Position numbers and translations under genes: made by a program. The notes under the pieces are model-generated. The model was given only the letters and a program-made list of their open reading frames with translations. It ran no database searches and was not told where the DNA came from. Positions 26,890 through 35,180 of a DNA stretch of 35,180 bases are shown here, in pieces. Each line of letters opens with the position of its first letter. The first letter of the stretch is position 1. The DNA is from Pseudomonadota bacterium (lineage in GTDB: Bacteria > Pseudomonadota > Gammaproteobacteria > Xanthomonadales > Rhodanobacteraceae): positions 1-35,180 of the forward strand of contig JAJYQO010000006.1 of NCBI GenBank assembly GCA_021794575.1, written 5' to 3'.

Positions 26890-28320
26890 TCAAGTGGACT
26901 GCGGCAGTACCTTCCCGGGATTGAGCAGGCCGTCGGGATCGAGCGCCTGCTTCAGTGCGCGCATCATCGCCAGCGCCACCGGATCCTTGAACTTCGTCAG
27001 CTCGCCGGTCTTCAGCATGCCGATGCCGTGTTCGGCCGAGAAGCTGCCGCCCGCGGCGACCGCGGCCTCGTGCAGCAGCGCGTTGCAGGCGGACTCGTGG
27101 CGCGCGCGGAACGCCTCGGCGTCGACGCCGGCCGGCGCCTGCACGTTGTAGTGCAGGTTGCCATCGCCCAGATGGCCGAACACGATCAGCCGCGCCTCGG
27201 GAATCATGCGTTCGAGTCGTGCGGCGGTATCGGCCACGAAGCCGGCCATGCGCGATACCGGTACCGCGATGTCATGCTTGATGTTCAGCCCCTCGGCGGC
27301 TTGCGCCAGCGGGATGTGCTCGCGAATCCGCCACATCGCCGTGGCCTGCGCCAGCGAGGCCGCCACCGCGCAGTCGTGCACGGTGCCGACTTCCAGTGCC
27401 TGGCCTAGCACGGTTTCCAGCCGCTCCTGCGCGTGCGCCTCGCTCTCGCTGTCGGACAGTTCCAGCAGCACGAACCAGGGCGCGGAATCGGCGGGCAGTG
27501 GCGCGCGCAGCGCGGGGAAGTGGCGCGCCACCAGTTCGATGCAGGCGCGGCCCATCAGCTCGAAGCCGGTGAGGCCGGCATCCAGCGCGTCGCGCGCCTG
27601 CGCCAGCAGCGCCACCGCCTGTGCGGGGTCCGCCAGCGCCGTCCATGCCGTACGCCGCGCCACTGGCTGCGGATGCAACGCCAGGCTGGCGGCGGTGATG
27701 ATGCCCAGCGTGCCTTCGCTGCCGATCAGCAGATCGCGTAGGTCATAGCCGGTGTTGTCCTTGCGCAGGCTGGACAGGCCGTGCCAGACGGCGCCCTGCG
27801 CAGTGACCGCTTCCAGCCCCAGGCACAGCGCGCGCGCGTTGCCGTAGCGCAGCACCGCGGTGCCGCCAGCGTTGGTCGAAAGCACCCCGCCGATGGTCGC
27901 GCTGCCCTCGGCGGCTAGGCTGAGCGGAAACAGCAGCCCGGCCGCGCGTGCGGCGTGCTGCACCTCGGCCAGCACGCAACCGGCCTCGGCCACCAGCACG
28001 CGGTCGGCCATGTCGATGTCGCGGATGCGGCGCATGCGCCTGAGCGACAGCAGCAGTTGTACGCCACTGCCGTCGGGCGTGGCGCCGCCGGCTAGGCCGG
28101 TGTTGCCGCCCTGCGGCACGATGGCCACGCGCGCGGCATGGCACAGCCGCACCACGGCCGCGACCTCGTCGGTGCTGCCCGGCAACACCACCGCCAGCGG
28201 CGTTCCGCGGTAGCGCTTGCGCCAGTCCTCGGCATAGCCGGCCACGTCACCGGCGGCCGTCAGCACATAGTCAGCGCCAAGGGTGGCGCGCAAGGTGTTC
28301 AGCAGTAGGTGAGGGCTCAT
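26890..28320 (-). CDS. FAD-linked D-2-hydroxyacid dehydrogenase
   Basis: A 476-residue flavoprotein of the D-2-hydroxyglutarate/D-lactate/glycolate dehydrogenase family (GlcD-like), which oxidises a D-2-hydroxyacid to the keto acid and passes electrons to a quinone, flavoprotein or cytochrome acceptor. The PCMH FAD-binding domain (about 35-215) has PQGGNTGLAGGATPDG and GGVLSTNAGGTAVLRYG; the C-terminal domain has the metal/substrate motif HLGDGNLHY (383-391) and SAEHGIG (428-434). All are intact. The long frame upstream is not coding: ATG 28320 has GAGGA seven to eight bases before it and starts at the homology. Divergent from yoaA; the 259-base gap between them shows no clear site. Confidence 0.92.
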   Translation of the reverse strand: MSPHLLLNTLRATLGADYVLTAAGDVAGYAEDWRKRYRGTPLAVVLPGSTDEVAAVVRLCHAARVAIVPQGGNTGLAGGATPDGSGVQLLLSLRRMRRIRDIDMADRVLVAEAGCVLAEVQHAARAAGLLFPLSLAAEGSATIGGVLSTNAGGTAVLRYGNARALCLGLEAVTAQGAVWHGLSSLRKDNTGYDLRDLLIGSEGTLGIITAASLALHPQPVARRTAWTALADPAQAVALLAQARDALDAGLTGFELMGRACIELVARHFPALRAPLPADSAPWFVLLELSDSESEAHAQERLETVLGQALEVGTVHDCAVAASLAQATAMWRIREHIPLAQAAEGLNIKHDIAVPVSRMAGFVADTAARLERMIPEARLIVFGHLGDGNLHYNVQAPAGVDAEAFRARHESACNALLHEAAVAAGGSFSAEHGIGMLKTGELTKFKDPVALAMMRALKQALDPDGLLNPGKVLPQST

Positions 28321-28579
28321 ACCGGAATCCTCGCACCAAACCGGGTGTCGGCGCGCATCGCTGCGGGGCCTGCGTTGCGAATCCGGCGCGAGAGCATGGT
28401 GGCAGCGCGGTCGTCCGCAGGCCGCGCGCAGCGGGCGGCTGCCCTGGTCCGATCGCCGCCGCTTACGATCCGGCGCGCGCCAGTGCGCCGAATGGACTTG
28501 CGCCAGCCCAGGCTCCGCGGCGAGGCCCGTCCGGCCCTTCATGCTGCGCCGGCGGGCAACGCTCGGCGATACTGCGTGC

Positions 28580-30508
28580 ATGAGCGAGTACGCAGATCTG
28601 CTGGGCGCCACGGGCGCGCTGGCGGCACATATCGATGGCTTCGTGCCGCGCGCTGCGCAGCAGGCCATGGCCGAGGCCGTGGCCGACGCGGTGACGGCGC
28701 GCGCGCAACTACTGGTGGAGGCGGGCACCGGCACCGGCAAGACTTTCGCCTACCTGTTGCCGGCGCTGCGCAGCGAGGATCGCTTCATCATCTCCACCGG
28801 CACCAAGGCGCTGCAGGACCAGTTGTTCAAGCGCGACTTGCCGCGGGTGGCGCGCGCGCTGGGCGTCACGCCGCATGCCGCGCTGCTCAAGGGCCGCGCC
28901 AATTACCTGTGCCTGCACCGGCTGGATCTGGCGCGTGCCGACGGCCGCCTGTCGCCTCTGGAGACGCAGCAATTGGGCCTGATCCAGGCCTGGTCGGCGC
29001 GCACCCGCAGCGGCGACCGCGCCGAGTTGGCCGCCGTCCCCGAGGATGCGCCGGTGTGGCTGCGCGCCACGTCCACCACCGAAAACTGCCTGGGCGGGGA
29101 GTGTCCGCGCTTCGAGGACTGCTGGCTGGTCAAGGCGCGTCGTGCGGCGCAGGAGGCGCGCGTGGTCGTGGTCAACCATCACTTGCTGCTGGCCGACCTG
29201 GCGCTGAAGCAGGATGGATTCGGCGAGATCCTGCCCGGCGCCGCGGCCTTCGTGATCGACGAGGCGCACCAGTTGCCGGAGCTGGCCGGACAGTTCTTCA
29301 CCGAGAGCCTCAGCCACCGGCAGCTTGCGGATCTGGCGCAGGACGCGCTGGCCGAGTGCGCGGGCGTCAGCGGCGCGCTGCCGGCGCTGAGCCCGCCGGC
29401 GGACGCGCTGCAGCAATCATTGCGCGAGGCGCGGCTGGCCTTCGAGCGCCTGCCCGAGCGCGCGGCGCTGGACACGCACGAAGGCGAGCCTGCGCTGGCC
29501 GTGGCGCTGGATACCTTGGCCACCGCGTTGCGCGAGTTCGACGCCGCGTTGGAGACGCAGGCCGCGCGCAGCAAGGGTCTGGCCGCGGTGTACGAGCGCG
29601 GCCAACGCGCGCAGGCGCTGCTGGCACGGCTGTGCTCGCAGGATGCGCCGGCCGACGCCGTGCGCTGGTACGAACGCCACCCGCGCGGTTTCGCGATGCA
29701 CGCCACACCGCTGGATGTGGCGGCGCCGCTGGCTGCGCTGCGCGCGCGCATGCCGGCGGCATGGATCTACACCTCGGCCACGCTCACGGTCGCCGGGCGC
29801 TTCGATCATCTGGTCCAGCGCCTGGGTCTGCGCGAACCGCGCACACTGCGGCTGGACAGTCCCTTCGACTACGCGCGGCAGGCATTGTGCTATCTGCCGC
29901 CGGGCCTGCCCGACCCGTCCGGACGCGAGTACACCGTGCGCGTGCTCGAGGCGGTGTTGCCGGTGTTGGCCGCCTCGCGCGGGCGCGCGTTCCTGCTATT
30001 CACCTCACACCGCGCGCTGAAGCTGGCCGCCGAGTGGTTGCCCGAACGCATGCCCTGGCCGCTGCTGGTGCAAGGCAGCGCGCCGCGCCACGAACTGCTG
30101 CAGCGTTTCCGCGGCAGCGCGGGCGGAGTGCTATTGGGCGCGGCCAGCTTCTGGGAAGGCGTGGACGTGGCCGGCGAGGCGCTGAGCGTGGTGGTGATGG
30201 ACAAGCTGCCCTTCGAAGCGCCGGGTGATCCGGTGCTGGAAGCGCGCCTGTCCGCGTTACGGGACGCCGGCGCCAATCCCTTCGCCGACTGGCAGGTGCC
30301 GAATGCCGTGATCGCCTTCAAGCAGGGCGCCGGGCGGCTGATCCGCAGCATCGAGGATCGCGGCGTGCTGGTGCTGTGCGACCCGCGCCTCAGCGCACGC
30401 GGCTACGGTCGGCAGTTTCTGGACAGCTTGCCGCCATTGCCGCGCACGCGGCGCATCGAGGACGTGCAGGCGTTTTTCGCCGTGGCGAAAGATGCGGCGG
30501 AGGCGTGA
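28580..30508 (+). CDS. yoaA: XPD/DinG-like iron-sulfur ATP-dependent helicase YoaA
   Basis: A 642-residue superfamily 2 DNA helicase acting 5' to 3'. Walker A is AGTGTGKT (48-55); Walker B is DEAH (227-230). Four cysteines that would hold a 4Fe-4S cluster are at C111, C170, C175 and C181, spaced as in XPD/YoaA. The C-terminal half has YTSATL, SFWEGVDVAGEALS and the QGAGRLIRS motif VI. E. coli YoaA helps repair replication damage with HolC. The start ATG 28580 (MSEYADLLGATG) has no clear ribosome site. The next gene is tsaB, as in E. coli, which supports yoaA over dinG. Confidence 0.93.
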   Translation: MSEYADLLGATGALAAHIDGFVPRAAQQAMAEAVADAVTARAQLLVEAGTGTGKTFAYLLPALRSEDRFIISTGTKALQDQLFKRDLPRVARALGVTPHAALLKGRANYLCLHRLDLARADGRLSPLETQQLGLIQAWSARTRSGDRAELAAVPEDAPVWLRATSTTENCLGGECPRFEDCWLVKARRAAQEARVVVVNHHLLLADLALKQDGFGEILPGAAAFVIDEAHQLPELAGQFFTESLSHRQLADLAQDALAECAGVSGALPALSPPADALQQSLREARLAFERLPERAALDTHEGEPALAVALDTLATALREFDAALETQAARSKGLAAVYERGQRAQALLARLCSQDAPADAVRWYERHPRGFAMHATPLDVAAPLAALRARMPAAWIYTSATLTVAGRFDHLVQRLGLREPRTLRLDSPFDYARQALCYLPPGLPDPSGREYTVRVLEAVLPVLAASRGRAFLLFTSHRALKLAAEWLPERMPWPLLVQGSAPRHELLQRFRGSAGGVLLGAASFWEGVDVAGEALSVVVMDKLPFEAPGDPVLEARLSALRDAGANPFADWQVPNAVIAFKQGAGRLIRSIEDRGVLVLCDPRLSARGYGRQFLDSLPPLPRTRRIEDVQAFFAVAKDAAEA

Positions 30509-30706
30509 ACCGTAACCAGTGCCGGGACTCGATAGCCGGGAGTTTCCGTGTTCAAGCCATCTGCGCGGCAGGGTCCGGTCGCACGCATGCAAGGCTCGTC
30601 CGGATTCCGGATCGGCATCGTGAGCCGTCCGGCATGACGAGCGCACAAATCGTTTACCCAAAGCCCCGAGCATGACGAATGCGCGGCGCTCGCCTAAGCT
30701 GCGTGC

Positions 30707-31399
30707 ATGAATCTGCTCGCGCTGGAAACGTCCACGGATCAATGTTCGGTCGCGCTGTGGTGCGATGGCGCGCTGCTGACGCGCAGCCTGCACGCGCCGC
30801 GACGCCAGGCCGAGATCCTGCTGCCGATGTTCGACGAGGTACTGGCCGAAGGCGGCATCACGCGCGGCCAGCTCGACGGCATCGCCTTCGGGCGCGGTCC
30901 GGGCGCGTTCACCGGTGTGCGTCTGGCGGTGTCGGTGGCGCAGGGGCTGGCGCTGGCGCTGGATCGTCCGGTGCTTCCGGTGTCCACGCTGGCGGCGCTG
31001 GCACTGGCCGCACCCGTTGCCGCGCCGTGCGTGCTGGCGGTGCTGGATGCGCGCATGGGCGAGGTGTACGCCGGCGCATTCCGGCGCGCCGCCGCCGCGG
31101 TGCTCGATCCGCTCGGCGCCGAAACCGTGGGTGCCGCCGCCGCGCTCGAGGTGCCGGCCGCGCCGGCATGGTTCGGCGTGGGCAGCGGCTGGGCCGTCCA
31201 CGCCGAAGCGTTGGGTCGGCGTCTGGGTGCCGCCGTGCTGGCGGGCATCGATGCGGCCGCCGTGCCCGAGGCCGCCCAGGTGGCGCGGTTGGCCGCACCC
31301 ACGCTGGCCGCCGGTGGCGGCGTGCGTGCCGATCAGGCGCTGCCGGTGTATCTGCGCGACAAGGTGGCGTTGACACGCACCGAACGCGGCGTGGCCTGA
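30707..31399 (+). CDS. tsaB: tRNA threonylcarbamoyladenosine biosynthesis protein TsaB
   Basis: A 230-residue ASKHA-fold protein that partners TsaD and TsaE in making t6A at position 37 of ANN-decoding tRNAs. The N-terminus MNLLALETSTDQCSVAL, the segment GIAFGRGPGAFTGVRLAVS and LAVLDARMGEVYAG are diagnostic. Length is normal. It lies 198 bases after yoaA with no strong hairpin between; ATG 30707 lacks an evident ribosome site. Confidence 0.96.
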   Translation: MNLLALETSTDQCSVALWCDGALLTRSLHAPRRQAEILLPMFDEVLAEGGITRGQLDGIAFGRGPGAFTGVRLAVSVAQGLALALDRPVLPVSTLAALALAAPVAAPCVLAVLDARMGEVYAGAFRRAAAAVLDPLGAETVGAAAALEVPAAPAWFGVGSGWAVHAEALGRRLGAAVLAGIDAAAVPEAAQVARLAAPTLAAGGGVRADQALPVYLRDKVALTRTERGVA

Positions 31400-31521
31400 G
31401 CGCACATGATAGAGATCCCTTTGTCCGCGCTTATCCGCGCAGGTAGTCAGGGAGACCGGAATCCGCGGACCGCGCCGCGCTGACATCGGGACGCGGGAGG
31501 TGCGCCGGGAGCGTGCGCTCG

Positions 31522-31560
31522 GGAAAGGAAAGCGCCGCCAAGTCAGATATTGGCGGCGCT
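31522..31560 (-). terminator. Terminator for nrdJb (minus strand)
   Basis: A perfect 11-bp stem (31531-31541 with 31550-31560) with an eight-base loop is followed, on the minus strand, by TTCCTTTCCC. It lies about 40 bases past the nrdJb stop codon. The plus-strand side has no T run, so it is not symmetric. Confidence 0.75.
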
Positions 31561-31601
31561 CTGGAGTGGCTGGAGCCTAATTCGTATCCGGACTCGGCGA
31601 A

Positions 31602-32318
31602 TCAACCGCATTTGCTGTAGCCGCAGGCCAGGCAGGTGGCGCAGCCGTCCATCAGCACGACGGCGCTGGTATTGCACTTCGGGCACAGCGTGGCACCGGC
31701 CGGATAGCCGCCTGCTTCGCCTGCGCCGACGTCGTGCGCGGCGCCTGGGGCTTTCAGGGTGGCCTCGTAGGCGGCGCGCTTCTCGTTGATGAGCGCACGC
31801 TGCGCCTCGGAGATTTCGCTGTCCTTGATCATGCCGATGCTCTTGAGGTGTTGCTCGACGATCAGGCCCAGCTCGGCGACGATCGAAGGCATGTAGGTGC
31901 CGCCAGGCTTGAAGTAGCCGCCGCGCGGATCGAACACGGCCTTCAGTTCCTCGACCAGGAAGGTGACGTCGCCGCCCTTGCGGAACACGGCGGACATGAT
32001 GCGGGTCAGCGCCACGATCCACTGGAAGTGGTCCATGTTCTTCGAGTTGATGAAGATCTCGAAGGGACGGCGCGATTCGTGCGGCGTGCCGGCGTTGAGC
32101 ACGATGTCGTTGATGGTGACGTACAGCGCGTGCTCGAACAGCGGCGACTTGATCTTGTAGGTGGCGCCCACCAGCACCCCGGGGCGCTCCAGGCGCTCGT
32201 GCATCTGGATCACTTCGGCCTGCGGCTCGGTCGGCGCCGCGGCGCTGGCTTCGGCTGCGCCGCCGTCGGGGCGCTTGACGTTGTAGCCCTTGATTTTGCG
32301 AGTGATCTTGATGGTCAT
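31602..32318 (-). CDS. nrdJb: Class II ribonucleotide reductase C-terminal subunit NrdJb (TSCPD domain)
   Basis: A 238-residue protein equal to the C-terminal part of class II (adenosylcobalamin) ribonucleotide reductase, as in the split Pseudomonas aeruginosa enzyme. The start MTIKITRKIKGY matches NrdJb. A TSCPD domain (FEIFINSKN, MSAVFRKGGD) follows, and the C-terminus has a cysteine-rich element (C212, C215, C226, C229, C232, C237) that would be the swinging redox arm and/or zinc site. It re-reduces the active-site disulfide of NrdJa. No ribosome site precedes ATG 32318; a longer frame reaching ATG 32387 crosses a C8 run (minus strand) but adds only low-complexity residues. Separated from the H1-like gene by a strong hairpin. 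Confidence 0.9.
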   Translation of the reverse strand: MTIKITRKIKGYNVKRPDGGAAEASAAAPTEPQAEVIQMHERLERPGVLVGATYKIKSPLFEHALYVTINDIVLNAGTPHESRRPFEIFINSKNMDHFQWIVALTRIMSAVFRKGGDVTFLVEELKAVFDPRGGYFKPGGTYMPSIVAELGLIVEQHLKSIGMIKDSEISEAQRALINEKRAAYEATLKAPGAAHDVGAGEAGGYPAGATLCPKCNTSAVVLMDGCATCLACGYSKCG

Positions 32319-32340
32319 GGCGTGACTGCGGGTGTGGCCT

Positions 32341-32348
32341 GGGGGGGG
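32341..32348. repeat. G8 homopolymer tract upstream of nrdJb
   Basis: Eight consecutive G on the plus strand (C8 in the nrdJb sense), 22 bases before the nrdJb ATG. Tracts of this length can slip; here it would alter leader length, or frame if translation began at 32387. Confidence 0.7.
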
Positions 32349-32420
32349 CGGTCTGGGGCGCCGCGTGGATGGGCATGTGCGAGGCATGCCTGATGCCGTG
32401 GCGGCGCGCTGTCGCGAAAG

Positions 32421-32446
32421 CCGCGGGCGCCGCCCGGCGCCCGCGG
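32421..32446. terminator. Perfect 12-bp GC hairpin between the H1-like gene and nrdJb
   Basis: Arms 32421-32432 and 32435-32446 pair perfectly, with only two bases in the loop, 13 bases past the H1-like stop codon. On the minus strand it is followed by CTTTCG, not a T run, so it is a weak terminator, an RNA-end stabiliser or a partial insulator. Confidence 0.5.
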
Positions 32447-32459
32447 GATGCTGCGGGCG

Positions 32460-32879
32460 TTACTTCTTCTTGGCAGTGGACTTCTTGCCGGCTGCTTTTT
32501 TAGCAGCCTTCTTGGGCGACTTTTTGGCGACTGCCTTCTTGGCGGTCTTCCTGGCGCTCTTGACGGCTTTCTTGACCGCCTTGACCAGCTTCTTGGCGGT
32601 CTTTTTGGCGGCCTTCTTGACCACCTTCTTGGCTTTCTTGGGTGCGGCCTTCTTGGCTGCTTTCTTTGTTGCTTTCTTTGTTGCTTTCTTCGCGGCGGCC
32701 TTCTTGACCGGTTTTGCGGCCGGTTTCTTGGCCGCGGCTTTGCGGGGAGCGGCCTTCTTCTTGGAGGCAGGCTGCGTCTTGGGTGCCGGCTGTGCCGGCA
32801 CCGCGGCGACCGGGGCCGGCGGCATGATGGAGAAACCGCTGCTCATGGGATCTTCGGGATTCATGTGTTCGCTTTGCAT
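32460..32879 (-). CDS. Lys/Ala-rich histone H1-like DNA-binding protein
   Basis: A 139-residue protein whose residues about 37-139 are almost only Lys, Ala and Pro in repeats such as KKAAKKA, like the C-terminal tail of eukaryotic histone H1 and bacterial HctB/AlgP-type proteins. The first 35 residues are neutral and Pro/Met-rich. It is expected to bind DNA without sequence preference in the nucleoid. ATG 32879 follows GGAG by eight bases. The repeat-rich codons make the length prone to change by recombination. It sits between nrdJa and nrdJb on the same strand, 64 bases after nrdJa. Confidence 0.88.
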   Translation of the reverse strand: MQSEHMNPEDPMSSGFSIMPPAPVAAVPAQPAPKTQPASKKKAAPRKAAAKKPAAKPVKKAAAKKATKKATKKAAKKAAPKKAKKVVKKAAKKTAKKLVKAVKKAVKSARKTAKKAVAKKSPKKAAKKAAGKKSTAKKK

Positions 32880-32943
32880 GACTTCAGCTCCGACAGTGGT
32901 TGAATAAAGAGCCTTGCGGGACGCGAGTGCATTCCCTCGGTGC

Positions 32944-35091
32944 TCAGAACTTGCCGTAATACCCTTCCTTCAGTGCATCGAACAGATTGGCGGCGGTGTG
33001 CGTCTCGCCGTCGTACTCGATTTCCTCGTTGCCCTTCACCTCGACAACGCTACCGTCTTCCAGCTCGAAGCGGTAGAGGGTGTTCTCGAGGTCGGAGTCC
33101 TTGACCAGCACGCCCTGGAACGCGGCCGGGTTGAAGCGGAACGTGGTGCAGCCCTTCAGGCCCTTCTGGTGCGCGTAGCGGTAGATGTCCTTGAAGTCCG
33201 CGTACGGATATTCGGTGGGCACATTGGCGGTTTTCGAAATCGAGCTGTCCACCCACTTCTGCGCGGCGGCCTGGATGTCCACGTGCTCGGTCGGCGAGAT
33301 GTCGTCGGCAGCGACGAAGTAGTCGGGCAGCATGGCCTTGGCGTCGTCGCTGAAGGGCATGGCGGCGGCGTTGATCAGTGCCCGGTAGGCCAGCAGCTCG
33401 AAGCTGTACACCTCGATCTTTTCCTTGGTCTTGCGCCCCTCGCGGATGACGTTGCGCGAGTAATGGTGGGCGAAGCTGGGCTCGATGCCGTTGCTGGCGT
33501 TGTTGGCCAGGCTCAGCGAAATGGTGCCGGTGGGCGCGATCGACGAATGATGGGTGAAACGCGCCCCCACCTGCGCCAACTTCTCGGTGAGGTCGGGGCG
33601 CACCTCGGCGACGCGCTGCATGTAGCGGCTGTAGCGGGCATGCAGCACGCGGCCGGGCACGGTGTCGCCCACCTTGTAGCCGTCGCGCACCATTTCCGGG
33701 CGCTGCCGCAGCATGGCGCCGGTGACTACGAAATCCTCGGCGAGGATCGGCGCCGGGCCCTTCTCCTCGGCCAGTTGCAGTGCCACCTCCCAGCCGGCGA
33801 TAGCCATTTCGCGCGCGACATCCTCGGTGAAGCGGCAGGCATCGCCGCTGCCGTAGCGCTGCTTGAGCATGGTCAGCGTGCTGCCCAGTCCCAGGAAGCC
33901 CATGCCGTGGCGGCGCTTGCGCAGGATTTCGTCACGCTGCTGCGGTAGCGGCAGGCCGTTGATCTCGACCACGTTGTCGAGCATGCGCGTGAACACGCGC
34001 ACCACTTCGCGGTATTCGTCCCAGTCGAAGCGCGCCTTGGGGCCGAACGCGTCGCGCACGAACAGGGTGAGGTTGACCGAGCCCAGCAGGCAGGAGCCAT
34101 AGGGCGGCAGCGGCTGTTCGCCGCAGGGGTTGGTGGCGCGGATGTTCTCGCACCACCAGTTGTTGTTCATTTCGTTGACACGATCGATCAGGATGAAGCC
34201 GGGCTCGGCGTAGTCGTATGTCGAGACCATGATCATGTCCCACAGATGCCGAGCCCTGACGTGGCCGTAGATCTTGCAGGCCACCAGGCCATCCTCGCGC
34301 ACGATGTAATTCTCGTGGGTGGGCCATTCGCGCCAGATCACCTGCGCCGGATCGGCGAGGTCCACCTCGTCCCGTTCCTTGACGTGCACCGGAAACAGCA
34401 GCGGCCAGTCGGCGTCCTGTTCGACGGCGTGCATGAAATCGTCGGTGACCAGCAGCGAGAGGTTGAACTGGCGCAGGCGGCCATCCTCGCGCTTGGCGCG
34501 GATGAATTCGCGCACGTCCGGATGCGCCACGTCGAAGGTGCCCATCTGCGCGCCGCGGCGGCCGCCGGCGCTGGAGACGGTGAAGCACATCTTGTCGTAG
34601 ATATCCATGAACGACAGCGGCCCGGAGGTGTAGGCACCGGCGCCGGACACGTAGGCACCGCGTGGGCGCAGCGTGCTGAACTCGTAGCCGATGCCGCAGC
34701 CGGCTTTCAGCGTCAGCCCGGCCTGGTGCACTTTCTCCAGGATGTCGTCCATCGAGTCGCGGATGGTTCCCGACACCGTGCAATTGATGGTGCTGGTGGC
34801 CGGCTTGTGCGCCAGCGCGCCGGCGTTGGAGGTGATGCGTCCGGCCGGAATGGCGCCGTGGCGCAGCGCCCACAGAAAACGTTCGCGCCAGTGCTCGCGC
34901 AACTGCGGCGTCGCCTCGACGTCGCTGAGCGCTCTCGCGATGCGCTGGTAACTGGCGTCGATGTCGGCATCCACTGCCACGCCCTGCTTGGTTTTCAGCC
35001 GGTACTTCTTGTCCCAGATGTCGAACGATGCGGGCTGCAGCGGAATCTCCGCGGCGCCGGGAAGGGCAGAGGTGGCACGTGCCGTACTCAT
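32944..35091 (-). CDS. nrdJa: Class II (adenosylcobalamin-dependent) ribonucleotide reductase catalytic subunit NrdJa
   Basis: A 715-residue catalytic subunit that reduces ribonucleotides to deoxyribonucleotides using adenosylcobalamin as radical source, working with or without oxygen. The redox Cys C104 (NCTVSG) and C334 (YGSCLLG), and the radical site NPCGE (N321, C323, E325), are all present, with the same 11-residue spacing from C323 to C334 as in the Thermotoga enzyme. HHSSIAPTGTISL and FKDIYRYAHQKGLKGCTTFR follow. The C-terminal TSCPD/Cys arm is missing here because it is encoded separately as nrdJb. ATG 35091 has AAGGAG 11 bases upstream. No NrdR box is visible in the 89 bases before it, where the window ends. 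Confidence 0.96.
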   Translation of the reverse strand: MSTARATSALPGAAEIPLQPASFDIWDKKYRLKTKQGVAVDADIDASYQRIARALSDVEATPQLREHWRERFLWALRHGAIPAGRITSNAGALAHKPATSTINCTVSGTIRDSMDDILEKVHQAGLTLKAGCGIGYEFSTLRPRGAYVSGAGAYTSGPLSFMDIYDKMCFTVSSAGGRRGAQMGTFDVAHPDVREFIRAKREDGRLRQFNLSLLVTDDFMHAVEQDADWPLLFPVHVKERDEVDLADPAQVIWREWPTHENYIVREDGLVACKIYGHVRARHLWDMIMVSTYDYAEPGFILIDRVNEMNNNWWCENIRATNPCGEQPLPPYGSCLLGSVNLTLFVRDAFGPKARFDWDEYREVVRVFTRMLDNVVEINGLPLPQQRDEILRKRRHGMGFLGLGSTLTMLKQRYGSGDACRFTEDVAREMAIAGWEVALQLAEEKGPAPILAEDFVVTGAMLRQRPEMVRDGYKVGDTVPGRVLHARYSRYMQRVAEVRPDLTEKLAQVGARFTHHSSIAPTGTISLSLANNASNGIEPSFAHHYSRNVIREGRKTKEKIEVYSFELLAYRALINAAAMPFSDDAKAMLPDYFVAADDISPTEHVDIQAAAQKWVDSSISKTANVPTEYPYADFKDIYRYAHQKGLKGCTTFRFNPAAFQGVLVKDSDLENTLYRFELEDGSVVEVKGNEEIEYDGETHTAANLFDALKEGYYGKF

Positions 35092-35180
35092 CGTGGATCG
35101 GACTCCTTGACTGCTATCGCGTGACGTGTCGCGCGGATTGTTCAGTGCATGCGTGCGCGGAAGGATGCGTGCCGCGCGCG

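Noticed and set aside
28321-28579. Possible LexA box or other site between the D-2-hydroxyacid dehydrogenase and yoaA
   Set aside because: I found no CTGT-N8-ACAG-type match or other convincing palindrome in this gap, although yoaA is a repair gene.
32448-32903. Plus-strand frame resembling a hydrophobic lipoprotein (LLAGCFF-type repeats)
   Set aside because: It is the antisense reading of the Lys/Ala-rich H1-like gene; Leu/Phe/Gly runs arise from AAG/GCC codons read backwards.

Overview
This is a GC-rich (roughly two-thirds G+C) chromosomal window from a gammaproteobacterium, most like the Xanthomonadales (Rhodanobacteraceae/Xanthomonadaceae). The evidence is a TonB-dependent receptor of the Xanthomonas/Caulobacter type, flavin-dependent halogenases beside it, a split class II ribonucleotide reductase (nrdJa/nrdJb), a yoaA-tsaB pair and a Lys/Ala-rich H1-like protein. 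I see no tRNA, rRNA, CRISPR array, insertion sequence or integrase. Coding density is high, and no gap between genes exceeds 300 bases; the longest (18209-18488, about 280 bases) shows nothing I can name.

Region 1 (1-17044) looks like an alpha-glucan/maltodextrin uptake and breakdown locus. It holds a TonB-dependent receptor (5' end outside the window), a strong terminator, a first tryptophan-halogenase-like flavoprotein, two small genes (a DUF1801 protein and a three-helix membrane protein), and a second halogenase coupled to a CPA2 cation/proton antiporter. Reading the other way is a three-gene operon joined by ATGA overlaps. It encodes a 1302-residue exported protein carrying both a GH13 and a GH31 catalytic module, an exported six-hairpin glycosidase-like protein, and a GPH/SUC-type sugar transporter. 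A convergent LacI-family repressor closes the block. The likely logic is receptor uptake, periplasmic cleavage of alpha-glucosidic bonds, then inner-membrane sugar import under LacI control. The role of the halogenases is unknown.

Region 2 (17045-24205) is mixed: queA (without its usual tgt/secDF neighbours), an amidase, a family 9 glycosyltransferase, a monohaem cytochrome c fused to an outer-membrane beta-barrel (Cyc2-like) behind an FNR/ANR-like box, a hairpin-rich gap with a terminator, and an MgtC/DUF4010 membrane protein.

Region 3 (24247-28320, minus strand) has a D-2-hydroxyacid dehydrogenase-type flavoprotein, a remnant of a thymidine-phosphorylase-family gene, a PRPP-synthetase-like gene and a beta-CASP metallo-beta-lactamase. 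The last two overlap by ATGA.

Region 4 (28580-35180) has the XPD-like helicase yoaA and tsaB on the plus strand. On the minus strand, the class II ribonucleotide reductase is split into nrdJa and nrdJb, with a histone-H1-like gene between the halves.

The most interesting items are the GH13-GH31 fusion, the Cyc2-like cytochrome-porin with its FNR-like site, the antiporter-halogenase coupling, the terminator directly in front of the MgtC-like gene, and the H1-like gene inside the split nrdJ locus.
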